The translations under genes were made by a program, and so were the position numbers. A DNA stretch of 64,000 bases from Planctomycetota bacterium (GTDB lineage: Bacteria; Planctomycetota; Planctomycetia; Gemmatales; Gemmataceae), in the NCBI GenBank assembly GCA_021807595.1, contig JAKBCS010000004.1:17041-81040 (forward strand), given 5' to 3'. Shown here piece after piece: positions 38,797 through 49,399 of the stretch; position 1 is the stretch's first letter, and every line of letters starts with the position of its first letter. The notes beneath the pieces were generated by a model. The model had not been told where the DNA came from. It made no database searches and saw only the letters and a list, made by a program, of their open reading frames with translations.

Positions 38797-40054
38797 TGAT
38801 TTTCGGGTCGGTTATGTCGTCAAACGCTATCCGCGCTATTCGGAGACGTTCGTGGTCCGCGAGATCTTGGCCCACGAGCGCGCGGGACTGGACATCGAGA
38901 TTTTCTCGCTCCGTCCTTGCAACGACGGTCATTTTCAAGATCTGATCGCTCGTGTGCGCGGGCGGGTGAACTACTTGTATTTTCCCTCGGAAGGGGCGAT
39001 GCCAGAGACGCTGGCCTCGTCGACGATCTTGGCGTCCCATCTGTGGAACGCCGTCCGCCAGGCGGCTGAGTTCTTACCAAACGTATGGTCGGCGCTGGAC
39101 GAGTCGCGCGACGAAGAGGCCCGCGACATCTATCAGGCGTTGGCCTTGGCGGTCGAGATCCAGCGTAAGAATATCGCGCATTTACACGCGCCGTTTGCCA
39201 GTGACTGTTGCACGATTGCCCGCTTGGCGGCGCGCTTCGCCGGCATCACCTACAGTTTCACCGCCCGCGCCAAGGACATCTTCCATCGCAGCGTTCAATC
39301 CGACGATCTGCGCCGCAAACTGCGCGATGCCGCCGGCGTGGCCACGATCAGCAAATTCCATCTGAACTACCTGCGGCAAACCTACGGCTCGTTGGCCAAG
39401 CATGTGATGCACGTTTACAACGGCCTGGATCTCGATGAGTTTCCCTACCGTTCGCCGGAGGATCGGCCTCCGGTCGTGTTGGCCGTCGGACGTTTGGTCG
39501 AGAAGAAAGGGTTCGCCGATCTGGTGGACGCCTGCGTTCTGTTGGCCCAGCGCGGACGCGATTTCCAGTGCCGCATCGTCGGCGCGGGAACCGGACGAGC
39601 CGAGCTTCAGACGCGCATCGACCAGCACGATTTGGGGGATCGCGTCGAATTGGTCGGTCCTCTGCCGCAAAACGAAGTCGCTCGGCTGATGCACTCTTCC
39701 GCGGTTTTGGCCATGCCCTGCATCGTCGCCGACGATGGCGACGCCGACGGCTTACCCAACGTCATCCAAGAAGCGCTGGCGTTGGGGACGCCGGTTGTCA
39801 CCACCGACGTAACGGGAATCCCGGAAGTGGTGCGCCACCAACAAACGGGATTGCAAGTCCCTCAACGCGATCCGATGGCGTTGGCGGAGGCGCTCGACCG
39901 CTTGTTGACCGACGCGGACCTGCGCGTGCGCTTGGCCGAACAGGCTCGGCAACTCATCGACTCCGAGTTCAACATTCATCGCAACACCGAACGGCGGCGC
40001 GCCATGTTCCGTGCCGCCGTCCACGGCTGTCGCACGATGCAGGAGGTCGGATAA
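38783..40054 (+). CDS. glycosyltransferase family 4 protein
   Basis: VLAVGRLVEKKGFADLVDACVLL..., DGDADGLPNVIQEALALGTPVVTTDVTGIPEVV; GTG start overlapping upstream gene. Confidence 0.88.
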   Translation: MSPFNDFRVGYVVKRYPRYSETFVVREILAHERAGLDIEIFSLRPCNDGHFQDLIARVRGRVNYLYFPSEGAMPETLASSTILASHLWNAVRQAAEFLPNVWSALDESRDEEARDIYQALALAVEIQRKNIAHLHAPFASDCCTIARLAARFAGITYSFTARAKDIFHRSVQSDDLRRKLRDAAGVATISKFHLNYLRQTYGSLAKHVMHVYNGLDLDEFPYRSPEDRPPVVLAVGRLVEKKGFADLVDACVLLAQRGRDFQCRIVGAGTGRAELQTRIDQHDLGDRVELVGPLPQNEVARLMHSSAVLAMPCIVADDGDADGLPNVIQEALALGTPVVTTDVTGIPEVVRHQQTGLQVPQRDPMALAEALDRLLTDADLRVRLAEQARQLIDSEFNIHRNTERRRAMFRAAVHGCRTMQEVG

Positions 40055-41238
40055 TGCGGATCGCTTATGTCTGCGCCGATCCGGGCGTGCCGGTCTTCGG
40101 CACGAAAGGCTGCTCCATCCATGTACAAGAAGTGATCCGCTGCCTGTATCAGATGGGCCACGCGGTCGATTTGTTCGCGCCGCGCTGGGAAGGTACCCGC
40201 CCGGCCGGACTCGATTCCGTTCGCGTCCACCGGCTGCCGATCTCGGATTCCTGGGAGGCCGCCGCTCGGGAGCAGAGCGCTCTCGCTTGCAACGCCTCGC
40301 TCCGCTCCGCGCTCGAAGGGCTTGGCCGCTTCGACTTGGTGTACGAGCGCTACTCGCTGTGGAGCTACGCCGCCATGGAGTTCGCGCGAACGGAGGGAAT
40401 ACCGAGCGTGCTGGAAGTCAACGCCCCGTTGATCGACGAACAGGCCAACCATCGCATCTTGGTGGATCGTCCCAGCGCCGAGGAAGTGGCCCGCCGTGTT
40501 TTTGAATCGGCGTCGGTTCTCGTCGCCGTATCGGAGGAAGTGTCGGCGTACTTGAGGCAATTTTCCACCGCCGCCGATCGCGTCCACGTCGTTCCCAATG
40601 GTGTAAACACCGAGCGCTTTCGACCGGGGTTGCCTCCGCTCTTGCCGCGCGATGCTGCGACGTTCACCATCGGATTCGTTGGCTCGCTCAAACCGTGGCA
40701 CGGACTGTCGGTATTGGTCGAGGCGTTCGCCTTGCTTCACGCGGCTTATCCCCACGTTCGGCTCGTGATTGTCGGTGAGGGACCGGAACGAGCGCACGTT
40801 CTGGAAGGTTTGGAGGCCCGAGGATTGTCGGGAACCTATCATCTCACCGGGGCAATCCCGCCGGATGAAGTGCCGCGCATGTTGGCGAGTTTCGACGCCG
40901 CCGTCGCGCCCTATACGGATGGCGAAGGGTTCTATTTCTCGCCGCTGAAAGTCTACGAATACATGGCGGCCGGTTTGCCGGTCGTCGCCAGCCGTCTCGG
41001 TCAGTTGAGGCAACTGATCCAAGACGGCGTCAATGGCCTTCTCTGCCCGGCGGGAGACGCTCCGGCTCTGGCCGCCTTATTGGCGAGGTTGCACGACGAG
41101 AGAGACTTCCGTCGCCGCCTCAGCGATCGAGCGCGCCGTACCGTGCTGGAAGATTGTACTTGGAGTTCGACGGTGCGGCGAATTCTTGCCTTGGCGGAAG
41201 CGTCGGAAGTGAACGATCTTCAAACCGAGAGTCGATAA
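40054..41238 (+). CDS. glycosyltransferase family 4 protein
   Basis: IGFVGSLKPWHGLSVLVEAFALL..., YFSPLKVYEYMAAGLPVVASRLGQLRQLI. Confidence 0.88.
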   Translation: MRIAYVCADPGVPVFGTKGCSIHVQEVIRCLYQMGHAVDLFAPRWEGTRPAGLDSVRVHRLPISDSWEAAAREQSALACNASLRSALEGLGRFDLVYERYSLWSYAAMEFARTEGIPSVLEVNAPLIDEQANHRILVDRPSAEEVARRVFESASVLVAVSEEVSAYLRQFSTAADRVHVVPNGVNTERFRPGLPPLLPRDAATFTIGFVGSLKPWHGLSVLVEAFALLHAAYPHVRLVIVGEGPERAHVLEGLEARGLSGTYHLTGAIPPDEVPRMLASFDAAVAPYTDGEGFYFSPLKVYEYMAAGLPVVASRLGQLRQLIQDGVNGLLCPAGDAPALAALLARLHDERDFRRRLSDRARRTVLEDCTWSSTVRRILALAEASEVNDLQTESR

Positions 41239-43094
41239 TGGCCAAGAACACGACCGCGACGATTCTCGAACGCGGAGCCACTCTGCGTCGTCTTTCGACC
41301 TACTTGCTCCCGGCAATGCGAAAACATCGGTCGCTGGTCGCGGGCGGATTTGCGGCTCTTCTGCTCGATGTCGTCTTGCGCGCGCTGGAGCCGTGGCCGC
41401 TCAAGTTCATCTTCGACCGCGCGTTTCACGGTCCTCGTCGCGGCAAATGGTCGGACTTCGCCGGCTTGGGAAACGTCGATTCCAGCACGTTGATCGTCTA
41501 TGCTGGATTGGCCCTTCTCGCGGTTGCGGCGGCGCGCGCCGTGGCCGCCTATGCCAGCACCATGACCTTCGTTCGCATCGGCAACCGCGTCCTGACCGAA
41601 GTGCGCGCCGACGTGTACCGCCACCTCCAAGGTTTATCGCTGTCTTTTCATCGACGGGCGCGGAACGGCGAACTGGTTCTGCGCATCATGGGCGACGTGA
41701 ATCTTCTCAAGGATGTGGTCGTCACTGCCGCGCTGCCGCTTTTAGCTAATTTCCTCGTCTTAATATGTATGTTTGGGGTCATGTTCTGGTTGAATGCGCG
41801 GTTGGCGTCGCTGGCGCTGTTGGTATTACCCCTGGTCGGCGTGTGGACGATGCGTCTGGGTGGGAAAATCCGGGACACGGCGCGGAAACAACGCAAGCGC
41901 GACGCGGGCTTGGCGGGGGCGGCGGCGGAGACATTCTCGGCCATCCAAATCGTGCAGGCGCTGTGCTTGGAAGGCTGGTTCGCCGCCAACTTTCTTCGCC
42001 GCAACCAAGACAGCAACAATAGCGATTTCCAAGGCGCGCGTTTGAGCGCGGCGTTAGAACGAAGCACCGCTTTTTTTGTGGCGGCCGGTTTGGCGGCGGT
42101 GGTGTGGTACGGCGCTACACTGGTATTGCGCGGCGAACTGACTCCGGGCGAACTGTTGGTGTTCATGGCCTATTTGAAGACGGCCTTGCGTCCGGTGCAG
42201 GATTTATCCAAGTTCACGGGGCGGCTGGCCAAGGCAACCGCCGCCGGCGAGCGCATTCTGAACCTGTTGCACACGCCTGCCGAGGTGCGCGATCTTCCCT
42301 CCGCGCGGCCCGCACCGACTTTGCGCGGCGCGATCCGTTTCGAGAACGTTTCCTTCGCCTACGAACCGGGCCGCCCCATTTTGGAGGCGCTCGATTTCGA
42401 GGCCAGGCCCGGCCAGCGCGTCGCCCTCGTCGGACCTTCGGGGATCGGCAAATCGACCATCGTCAATCTGTTGCTTCGATTCTACGATCCCTGTGGCGGA
42501 CACATTCTTTTCGACGGCGTGGAGGCGCGCGAATACACCCTGGCTTCCCTGCGGGCGCAGATCGGCGTCGTCCTGCAAGACACCGTACTCTTTGCCGCAA
42601 GCGTCCGCGAGAACATCGCTTTTGGCACCGTCGAGGCGACACCTCAAGAAATCGAGTCCGCCGCTCGGTTGGCCAACGCGCACGAATTCATTTGTTCGCT
42701 GCCGCAGGGATACGACACCGTACTGGGCGAACGCGGTCTGACGCTGTCGGGCGGTCAACGCCAACGCATCGCCATCGCCCGCGCCGCCATTCGCCGCGCG
42801 CCCATTCTCGTACTCGACGAGCCGGCGACCGGACTGGACCGTGAAAACGAGCGCATGGTACTCGAAGCACTGGAACGCCTGAGCGCCGGTCGCACGACGA
42901 TTCTCATCACGCACGATCCGCTCGCGGCGGCGCGGGCGGATCAGATCCTCTTTTTAGATCGAGGGCGCGTGCGCGAACGGGGCAGCCACGACGAATTGAT
43001 GCGCGCGGGCGGACATTACGCGCATCTGTACCTTCGCCATCATCCGATGGTCGTGCCGCCCGCTCTCCGCTTGGCTTGCAATGGAAAGGAGTGA
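41238..43094 (+). CDS. ABC transporter, fused permease/ATP-binding protein
   Basis: Walker A GPSGIGKST, signature LSGGQRQRIAIARA, Walker B ILVLDEPATGLD; N-terminal TM domain. Confidence 0.93.
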   Translation: MAKNTTATILERGATLRRLSTYLLPAMRKHRSLVAGGFAALLLDVVLRALEPWPLKFIFDRAFHGPRRGKWSDFAGLGNVDSSTLIVYAGLALLAVAAARAVAAYASTMTFVRIGNRVLTEVRADVYRHLQGLSLSFHRRARNGELVLRIMGDVNLLKDVVVTAALPLLANFLVLICMFGVMFWLNARLASLALLVLPLVGVWTMRLGGKIRDTARKQRKRDAGLAGAAAETFSAIQIVQALCLEGWFAANFLRRNQDSNNSDFQGARLSAALERSTAFFVAAGLAAVVWYGATLVLRGELTPGELLVFMAYLKTALRPVQDLSKFTGRLAKATAAGERILNLLHTPAEVRDLPSARPAPTLRGAIRFENVSFAYEPGRPILEALDFEARPGQRVALVGPSGIGKSTIVNLLLRFYDPCGGHILFDGVEAREYTLASLRAQIGVVLQDTVLFAASVRENIAFGTVEATPQEIESAARLANAHEFICSLPQGYDTVLGERGLTLSGGQRQRIAIARAAIRRAPILVLDEPATGLDRENERMVLEALERLSAGRTTILITHDPLAAARADQILFLDRGRVRERGSHDELMRAGGHYAHLYLRHHPMVVPPALRLACNGKE

Positions 43095-43098
43095 AGAA

Positions 43099-43659
43099 AT
43101 GGTCTATTTAAGATCGAAAATAACGCAATTACTCGTCCCGGCTTGGTGCTGTTTGATACTGGGCTGCGGCGACGGCAGATCGGTGGGCAAGCTGATGGAA
43201 CGACTTCAGGACGCCAACGTCGGCGTTCGACAGCAAGCCGCACGCGAATTGCGCGATCGCGGACCAACTGCGACGGCCGCCGTTCCCGCCTTGGCCAAGG
43301 CGCTGAAAGACTCCGACGCCACCGTTCGCATGCGCTCCGCTCAGGCATTGCGCGAGATGGGCAGCGCCGCCAAAAGTGTCGTGGCCGAGCTTACCGAGGC
43401 TTTGAGCGACACCGACCCCAAGGTGCGCGAGCTATCCGCCTCTTGTTTGGCTCGCATCGGTTCCGACGCGCGCCCAGCCATTCCGACTCTGCTGACGACT
43501 GCGCGCGACAGCGTGCCGGACGTGCGCCGCGCCGCCGTCAACGCCCTGGGACGCATCGACCCCTCGGCTCAGGAAGCCATCCCGACTTTGAGGTCCGCCC
43601 TCAACGATGGCGATTTCCACGTTCGCACCGCCGCCGCCGAAGCCCTGCGCGGCAAGTGA
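43099..43659 (+). CDS. HEAT-repeat lipoprotein
   Basis: lipobox-like LILGCGDG; repeats LVKAL KDSDATVRMRSAQALREMG / DTDPKVRELSASCLARIG. Confidence 0.75.
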   Translation: MVYLRSKITQLLVPAWCCLILGCGDGRSVGKLMERLQDANVGVRQQAARELRDRGPTATAAVPALAKALKDSDATVRMRSAQALREMGSAAKSVVAELTEALSDTDPKVRELSASCLARIGSDARPAIPTLLTTARDSVPDVRRAAVNALGRIDPSAQEAIPTLRSALNDGDFHVRTAAAEALRGK

Positions 43660-43669
43660 CAATACGCTT

Positions 43670-43726
43670 CGGAATCGGAAGCGTTAACGACGATAACTTC
43701 ACCGTCGCTTACGCTTCCGGCTCCGA
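43670..43726. repeat. interspersed palindrome family B (imperfect)
   Basis: CGGAATCGGAAGCGTTAACGACG...CGTCGCTTACGCTTCCGGCTCCG. Confidence 0.55.
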
Positions 43727-43772
43727 TCGAGAAACAGCGAAACACCTTGTTGAGTCTATGGGAGGAATTGAC

Positions 43773-44699
43773 ATGAACTGTCTCGTCACCGGCGCAGCCG
43801 GGTTTATCGGATCGCATCTGTGCGAGCATTTGCTGCAAGCCGGCCACACCGTCGCCGGGTTGGATGCCTTCATTCCGTACTATCCGCGCTCTCTGAAAGA
43901 GTTGAATATCCAGGACGCGCTGCGCCACCCCAACTACACCTTTCACGAACTCGATCTGCGCACCGATTCGCTTGCGAAGCCTCTCGAAGACGTGGAAGTG
44001 GTGTTTCACTTGGCCGCCGTTCCGGGTTTGTCGAGAAGTTGGGTCGATTTCGATTTGTACGAAAGCTGCAACGTCACCGCCACGCAGCGTTTGCTCGAAG
44101 CGGTGCGGCGGCAGGGCGGTTTGCGCCGTTTTATCTACGCCTCGACCTCGTCGGTGTATGGGCGCTATGCGTCGGGCGATGAGTTGATGCCGGCGCGGCC
44201 GATTTCTCCCTACGGCGTCACGAAATTGGCGGCAGAGAATTTGTGCCGCGCGCATGCCGAGGAGTTTGGCCTGCCTTTAGCCGTCCTCCGCTATTTCTCG
44301 ATCTACGGCCCGCGCCAACGTCCGGACATGGGCTACTATCGTTTCATTCACGCAATGCTGCGCAATCAACCCGTCACGGTCTGCGGCGATGGTCTGCAAG
44401 CGCGGGGCAACACGTTCGTGGACGATTGCGTCGAAGCCACGATAGCGGCGATGGAAGCGCCGTTGAGCGAAGTGTACAACGTCGGGGGCGGTGAGACGGC
44501 CAACGTCTGGGAGATTCTCGGTAAACTGGAGACGATTCTCGACTGTCGCGTCCAGGTTCAGCGCGAGCCGCCCCGCCCCGGCGATCAACGCTTTACCAGC
44601 GCCGACACTTCTCGGCTAACGCGGCATCTGGGTTGGCGGCCCCGCGTCGGTCTGGCCGAAGGATTGGCGCTCCAAGCGGCGTGGCAGCGAAGCCTTTGA
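43773..44699 (+). CDS. NAD-dependent epimerase/dehydratase
   Basis: MNCLVTGAAGFIGSHLCEHLL Rossmann, YASTSSVYG, SPYGVTKLAAENL (YxxxK). Confidence 0.92.
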   Translation: MNCLVTGAAGFIGSHLCEHLLQAGHTVAGLDAFIPYYPRSLKELNIQDALRHPNYTFHELDLRTDSLAKPLEDVEVVFHLAAVPGLSRSWVDFDLYESCNVTATQRLLEAVRRQGGLRRFIYASTSSVYGRYASGDELMPARPISPYGVTKLAAENLCRAHAEEFGLPLAVLRYFSIYGPRQRPDMGYYRFIHAMLRNQPVTVCGDGLQARGNTFVDDCVEATIAAMEAPLSEVYNVGGGETANVWEILGKLETILDCRVQVQREPPRPGDQRFTSADTSRLTRHLGWRPRVGLAEGLALQAAWQRSL

Positions 44700-44803
44700 C
44701 CGGCGGCGATGTCGTCTTGGCTTGCCTTCTCCTTGTCGCCGCGCGAAGGACGGCTTACGATAGACCACGGGTTCTGACATCGGCGGAAAATCGGGGAAAC
44801 GAT

Positions 44804-45481
44804 ATGCGCGGCGACAATCCAGACCAGGAAAACGGGACGGCACGCCTTTGCACGATGGGAATGGCCGTCGCCGCAGGGTTGTTTCGGCTCGTGCCCCATC
44901 CGTGGAACTTCACGCCGGTCGGCGCGCTCGGCTTATTCGGCGGGGCCAAGTTGCGAGCGTGGTTGGCGTATGGGCTGCCTCTGGCCGTCATGGCCGCATC
45001 CGATTTGTTGTTGTGGGTCAAAGATGGAAGCGAGCCGTTCAATCCTTGGGTTTACGGCTGTTTCCTGCTCGCCGTAACCTGGGGACGTTTGTTCCTGCGA
45101 AACGGAGGCGCGAAGCGGATGGTCGCCGTCAGCGTGCTGGTGAGCGCGCAATTTTTCTTGGTCACGAACTTCGGTGTCTGGCTGCACGGCATCCGCAATC
45201 ATCCCGCGCCGCCGGAGGGAACCGCCGTCGTGTGGAAGGACTATCCCGGCCTGCCCACGCCGGTACCCGTCGCCTTTGCTCCGAACCTATCGGGGTTGCT
45301 CGCTTGCTATGTCGCCGCCCTGCCGTTTGTCGGCACGAATGCTCCGCCGTTGGGCTTTTTCGGCAATCAATTGCTCGGTGATTTATTTTACACCATGCTG
45401 ATATTCGGATTGTCTGCGGCCATCGTCTATGGGCGGACTTCCGTCGGCCAAAAGCCCCTGCCGATGGTCGAGAGACGATAG
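44804..45481 (+). CDS. DUF6580-like membrane protein
   Basis: LVPHPWNFTPVGALGLFGGAKL..., VTNFGVWL, FLLAVTWGRL. Confidence 0.6.
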   Translation: MRGDNPDQENGTARLCTMGMAVAAGLFRLVPHPWNFTPVGALGLFGGAKLRAWLAYGLPLAVMAASDLLLWVKDGSEPFNPWVYGCFLLAVTWGRLFLRNGGAKRMVAVSVLVSAQFFLVTNFGVWLHGIRNHPAPPEGTAVVWKDYPGLPTPVPVAFAPNLSGLLACYVAALPFVGTNAPPLGFFGNQLLGDLFYTMLIFGLSAAIVYGRTSVGQKPLPMVERR

Positions 45482-45537
45482 GGGAACCCGAATTGCCGCG
45501 CGAACCGAGTTTCTGGTATGATTGTCTCGTGAACTGT

Positions 45538-45570
45538 GGTTAGCCGCGACGCAAAGCGGAGCGCGTTTTA
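45538..45570. repeat. family A half-repeat
   Basis: GGTTAGCCGCGACGCAAAGCGGAGCGCG. Confidence 0.45.
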
Positions 45571-45617
45571 AGCCCGATTCGATTTTTTCGCGAGACGATT
45601 ATCCCAAGAGGAATGTA

Positions 45618-46731
45618 ATGAACGCCGAATTACGACGCCGAAGCGATGAGGTCTTGAGCCGTTTGACGCAGTTGCGGGACTCTCTTTGACATCGCGGCCA
45701 AACAGTCCCAGCGCGAACAGCTGAACGCGCGGATGGGGCAACCGAATTTCTGGGACAACCCCGAAAAGGCGCAGCAAATCATTGCTCAATTGAAACCGCT
45801 CAACGGACTGCTCAAGCCTTACGAGGATTTGGAGTCCGTCGCCGGCGACGTTCAAGCTCTCGTCGAATTGGCCGACGAAGACGCGGGTTTGGAAGCCGAA
45901 CTCGAAAGCGAGTTGACTCCGTTCGAGAAACGGCTCGACGATTTCGAGATGCGCGCCATGCTCGATGGTCCGCAAGACGCCAGCAACGCCTACCTGCGCA
46001 TCCAAGCGGGAACCGGCGGCACCGAAGCCTGCGACTGGGCCGCGATGCTCATGCGCATGTATGCGCGCTGGGCCGAGCGAAACAGGTACGAGGTCGAAAT
46101 CGTCGACGAATTGTCCAACGAAGAAGCGGGCATTCGCAACGCCACCCTGCACATTCGCGGCGATTACGCCTACGGCAACCTCCAGAGCGAGGCCGGGGTG
46201 CATCGACTGGTGCGCATCAGTCCGTTCGACGCGAACGCGCGACGGCAAACGTCGTTCGCGGCCGTGGACGTGATCCCGGAAATCGAAGGGACAATCGAGA
46301 TCGAAATACGCTCCGATGAGTTGCGGCGCGACACGTTTCGCAGCGGCGGCCCCGGCGGCCAGCATCAGAACAAGACCGAGAGCGGCGTGCGCTACACCCA
46401 TCTCCCGACGGGCATCGCCGCCGAAAGCCGCAGTCAACGCAGCCAGCATAAAAACGACGAAATGGCTCTAAAAATGCTCAAGGCCAAACTCTATCAGGTC
46501 GAGGAACAGAAGCGCAAGGCCGAGGTCGACAAGCTGTACGACGAAAAGGGCGAAGTGGCGTGGGGCTATCAAATTCGCAACTATGTCATGCAGCCATACA
46601 CACTGGTCAAGGATGTGCGCACCGAAGTGCAAACGCCGCAAGTCGGAAATGTCCTCGACGGCGAGATCGACGATTTCATTCAGGCTTATCTGCGTCTGAA
46701 GGCCGAACGCCGGCACAAGAAGGCGAGATAA
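45618..46731 (+). CDS. prfB: peptide chain release factor 2 (programmed +1 frameshift at 45684..45690)
   Basis: MNAELRRRSDEVLSRLTQLRDSL then CTT TGA C; +1 frame continues DIAAKQSQREQLNARMGQPNFWDN...; GGQ motif RSGGPGGQHQNKTESGVR. Confidence 0.93.
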
Positions 46732-47041
46732 CCGCTACGCGGACCTCAAGGAACGGAGCGCCGTGGGTCTCTCGATTCGTCTCGAATCGGGAGATTTACG
46801 TCGTCCCGTTCGTCGATTTTTGTGTACTGAATTTTCGTTCAGATACCGAGTGCCCCCTCCGTCGCTACCTTGGTGAGAGATGAACTTTCCGAGTCGTCGA
46901 AGTGTCTTTGCTCGGAGAGACGGAGGATAGCGGGAAAACATGCGGCGAACAACGAACGCGAATGAGGCGTTGGGAATCAGAAAGAAGACTTGCAACGCTT
47001 ATGCCGCCTTCCTATACTTACTCTTTCCGCTTGCCGGGTCC

Positions 47042-47115
47042 GCTAGCGTAGCTCAATCAGGCAGAGTACCGGTTTTGTAAACCGGTGGTTGCGGGTTCGA
47101 TTCCCGCCGCTAGCT
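47042..47115 (+). tRNA. tRNA-Thr (UGU)
   Basis: cloverleaf: acceptor GCTAGCG/CGCTAGC, anticodon loop TTTGTAA, T-loop TTCGATT. Confidence 0.93.
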
Positions 47116-47185
47116 TCCGCACGAAGATGTTCGTCGGCGAGCCGATTGCGCCAGGTTAGTCTGGTGATGGGGGCAAGAGATAAAC

Positions 47186-47269
47186 GGGCAGATGGCCGAG
47201 CGGCCAATGGCACCAGACTGTAAATCTGGCGAGGTCTCCTCTACGCAGGTTCGAATCCTGCTCTGCCCA
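47186..47269 (+). tRNA. tRNA-Tyr (GUA)
   Basis: acceptor GGGCAGA/TCTGCCC, anticodon loop CTGTAAA, long variable arm, TTCGAAT. Confidence 0.93.
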
Positions 47270-47322
47270 TCGGTTCACGCGAGGATGGATGACGAATAGA
47301 TGATGCAACGAGTATTGCTATC

Positions 47323-47395
47323 GCGGGTGTAGCTCAACTGGCAGAGCATCGGCTTTCCAAGCCGAATGTTACGGGTTCGATTCCCGTCACCCGCT
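47323..47395 (+). tRNA. tRNA-Gly (UCC)
   Basis: acceptor GCGGGTG/CACCCGC, anticodon loop TTTCCAA, TTCGATT. Confidence 0.93.
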
Positions 47396-47480
47396 TTGCT
47401 CGATGGGAAGAAGTCGGGCGCGTTGCCGAATTCAAACCCTCGGATGCTCCGGAATTATCGATTCGCCTGCGATTTCTACC

Positions 47481-47553
47481 GCTGCTGTAGCTCAGCTGGT
47501 AGAGCACCTCATTGGTAATGAGGAGGTCTCGGGTTCAAGTCCCGACAGCAGCT
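47481..47553 (+). tRNA. tRNA-Thr (GGU)
   Basis: acceptor GCTGCTG/CAGCAGC, anticodon loop TTGGTAA, TTCAAGT. Confidence 0.93.
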
Positions 47554-47630
47554 TTCGTTTTGAGGATAAGTATCACCCCGAGTCCAGTGCGAAATCTGGG
47601 CCACTAGCTTTTGAAACGAGCGGAGGAACG

Positions 47631-48872
<1,242 letters not shown>

Positions 48873-48882
48873 GTTGGTTTGC

Positions 48883-48919
48883 CCATCCCGAACGGGGGTG
48901 TGCGCCCCCGCTCGGGATG
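48883..48919. terminator. hairpin between tuf and rpmG
   Basis: CATCCCGAACGGGGG...CCCCCGCTCGGGATG inverted repeat. Confidence 0.55.
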
Positions 48920-48939
48920 AGCAAACGAAGGAATTCACC

Positions 48940-49092
48940 ATGCGCGAATACGTTTGGCTCGAATGTACGGTATGCGGCGCGCGGAACTACCGCACCGAGA
49001 AGGAAACGCGCGGTGCCGATCGCCTCGAACGAAAGAAGTTCTGCCGTAAAGAACGCAAACACACCCCGCACAAGGAAACGCGGAAGAAGTAG
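48940..49092 (+). CDS. rpmG: 50S ribosomal protein L33
   Basis: MREYVWLECTVCGARNYRTEKETRGADRLERKKFCRKERKHTPHKETRKK. Confidence 0.93.
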   Translation: MREYVWLECTVCGARNYRTEKETRGADRLERKKFCRKERKHTPHKETRKK

Positions 49093-49122
49093 CGAGAACC
49101 GCACCGACTAGCATCTATTAGA

Positions 49123-49181
49123 GTTAGCCGCGACCCGAAGGGGAGCGCGATACTTGCGCTCCCCTTCGGGTCGCGGCTAAC
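49123..49181. repeat. family A palindrome, perfect 26-bp arms
   Basis: GTTAGCCGCGACCCGAAGGGGAGCGC, GATACTT, exact reverse complement; followed by a partial second copy up to tRNA-Trp. Confidence 0.85.
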
Positions 49182-49236
49182 CGACGAAGGGGAGCGCGTT
49201 ACTCGCGCCTCCCTCCGGGTCGCGGCTAACCGACGA

Positions 49237-49309
49237 AGGGGTGTAGCTCAATTGGTAGAGCACTGGTCTCCAAAACCAGCGGTTGAGCGTTCGAGTCGCT
49301 CCGCCCCTG
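49237..49309 (+). tRNA. tRNA-Trp (CCA)
   Basis: acceptor AGGGGTG/CGCCCCT, anticodon loop CTCCAAA, TTCGAGT; between rpmG and secE as in many bacteria. Confidence 0.92.
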
Positions 49310-49399
49310 CTTTGCAACGGAGTTGGCGTCAGCGTGGGTCAGGCTTTCCAGCCTGACGGTTGGATGTGGAAGTCCGACCGATGTGCTTTTTGAGTCAGG

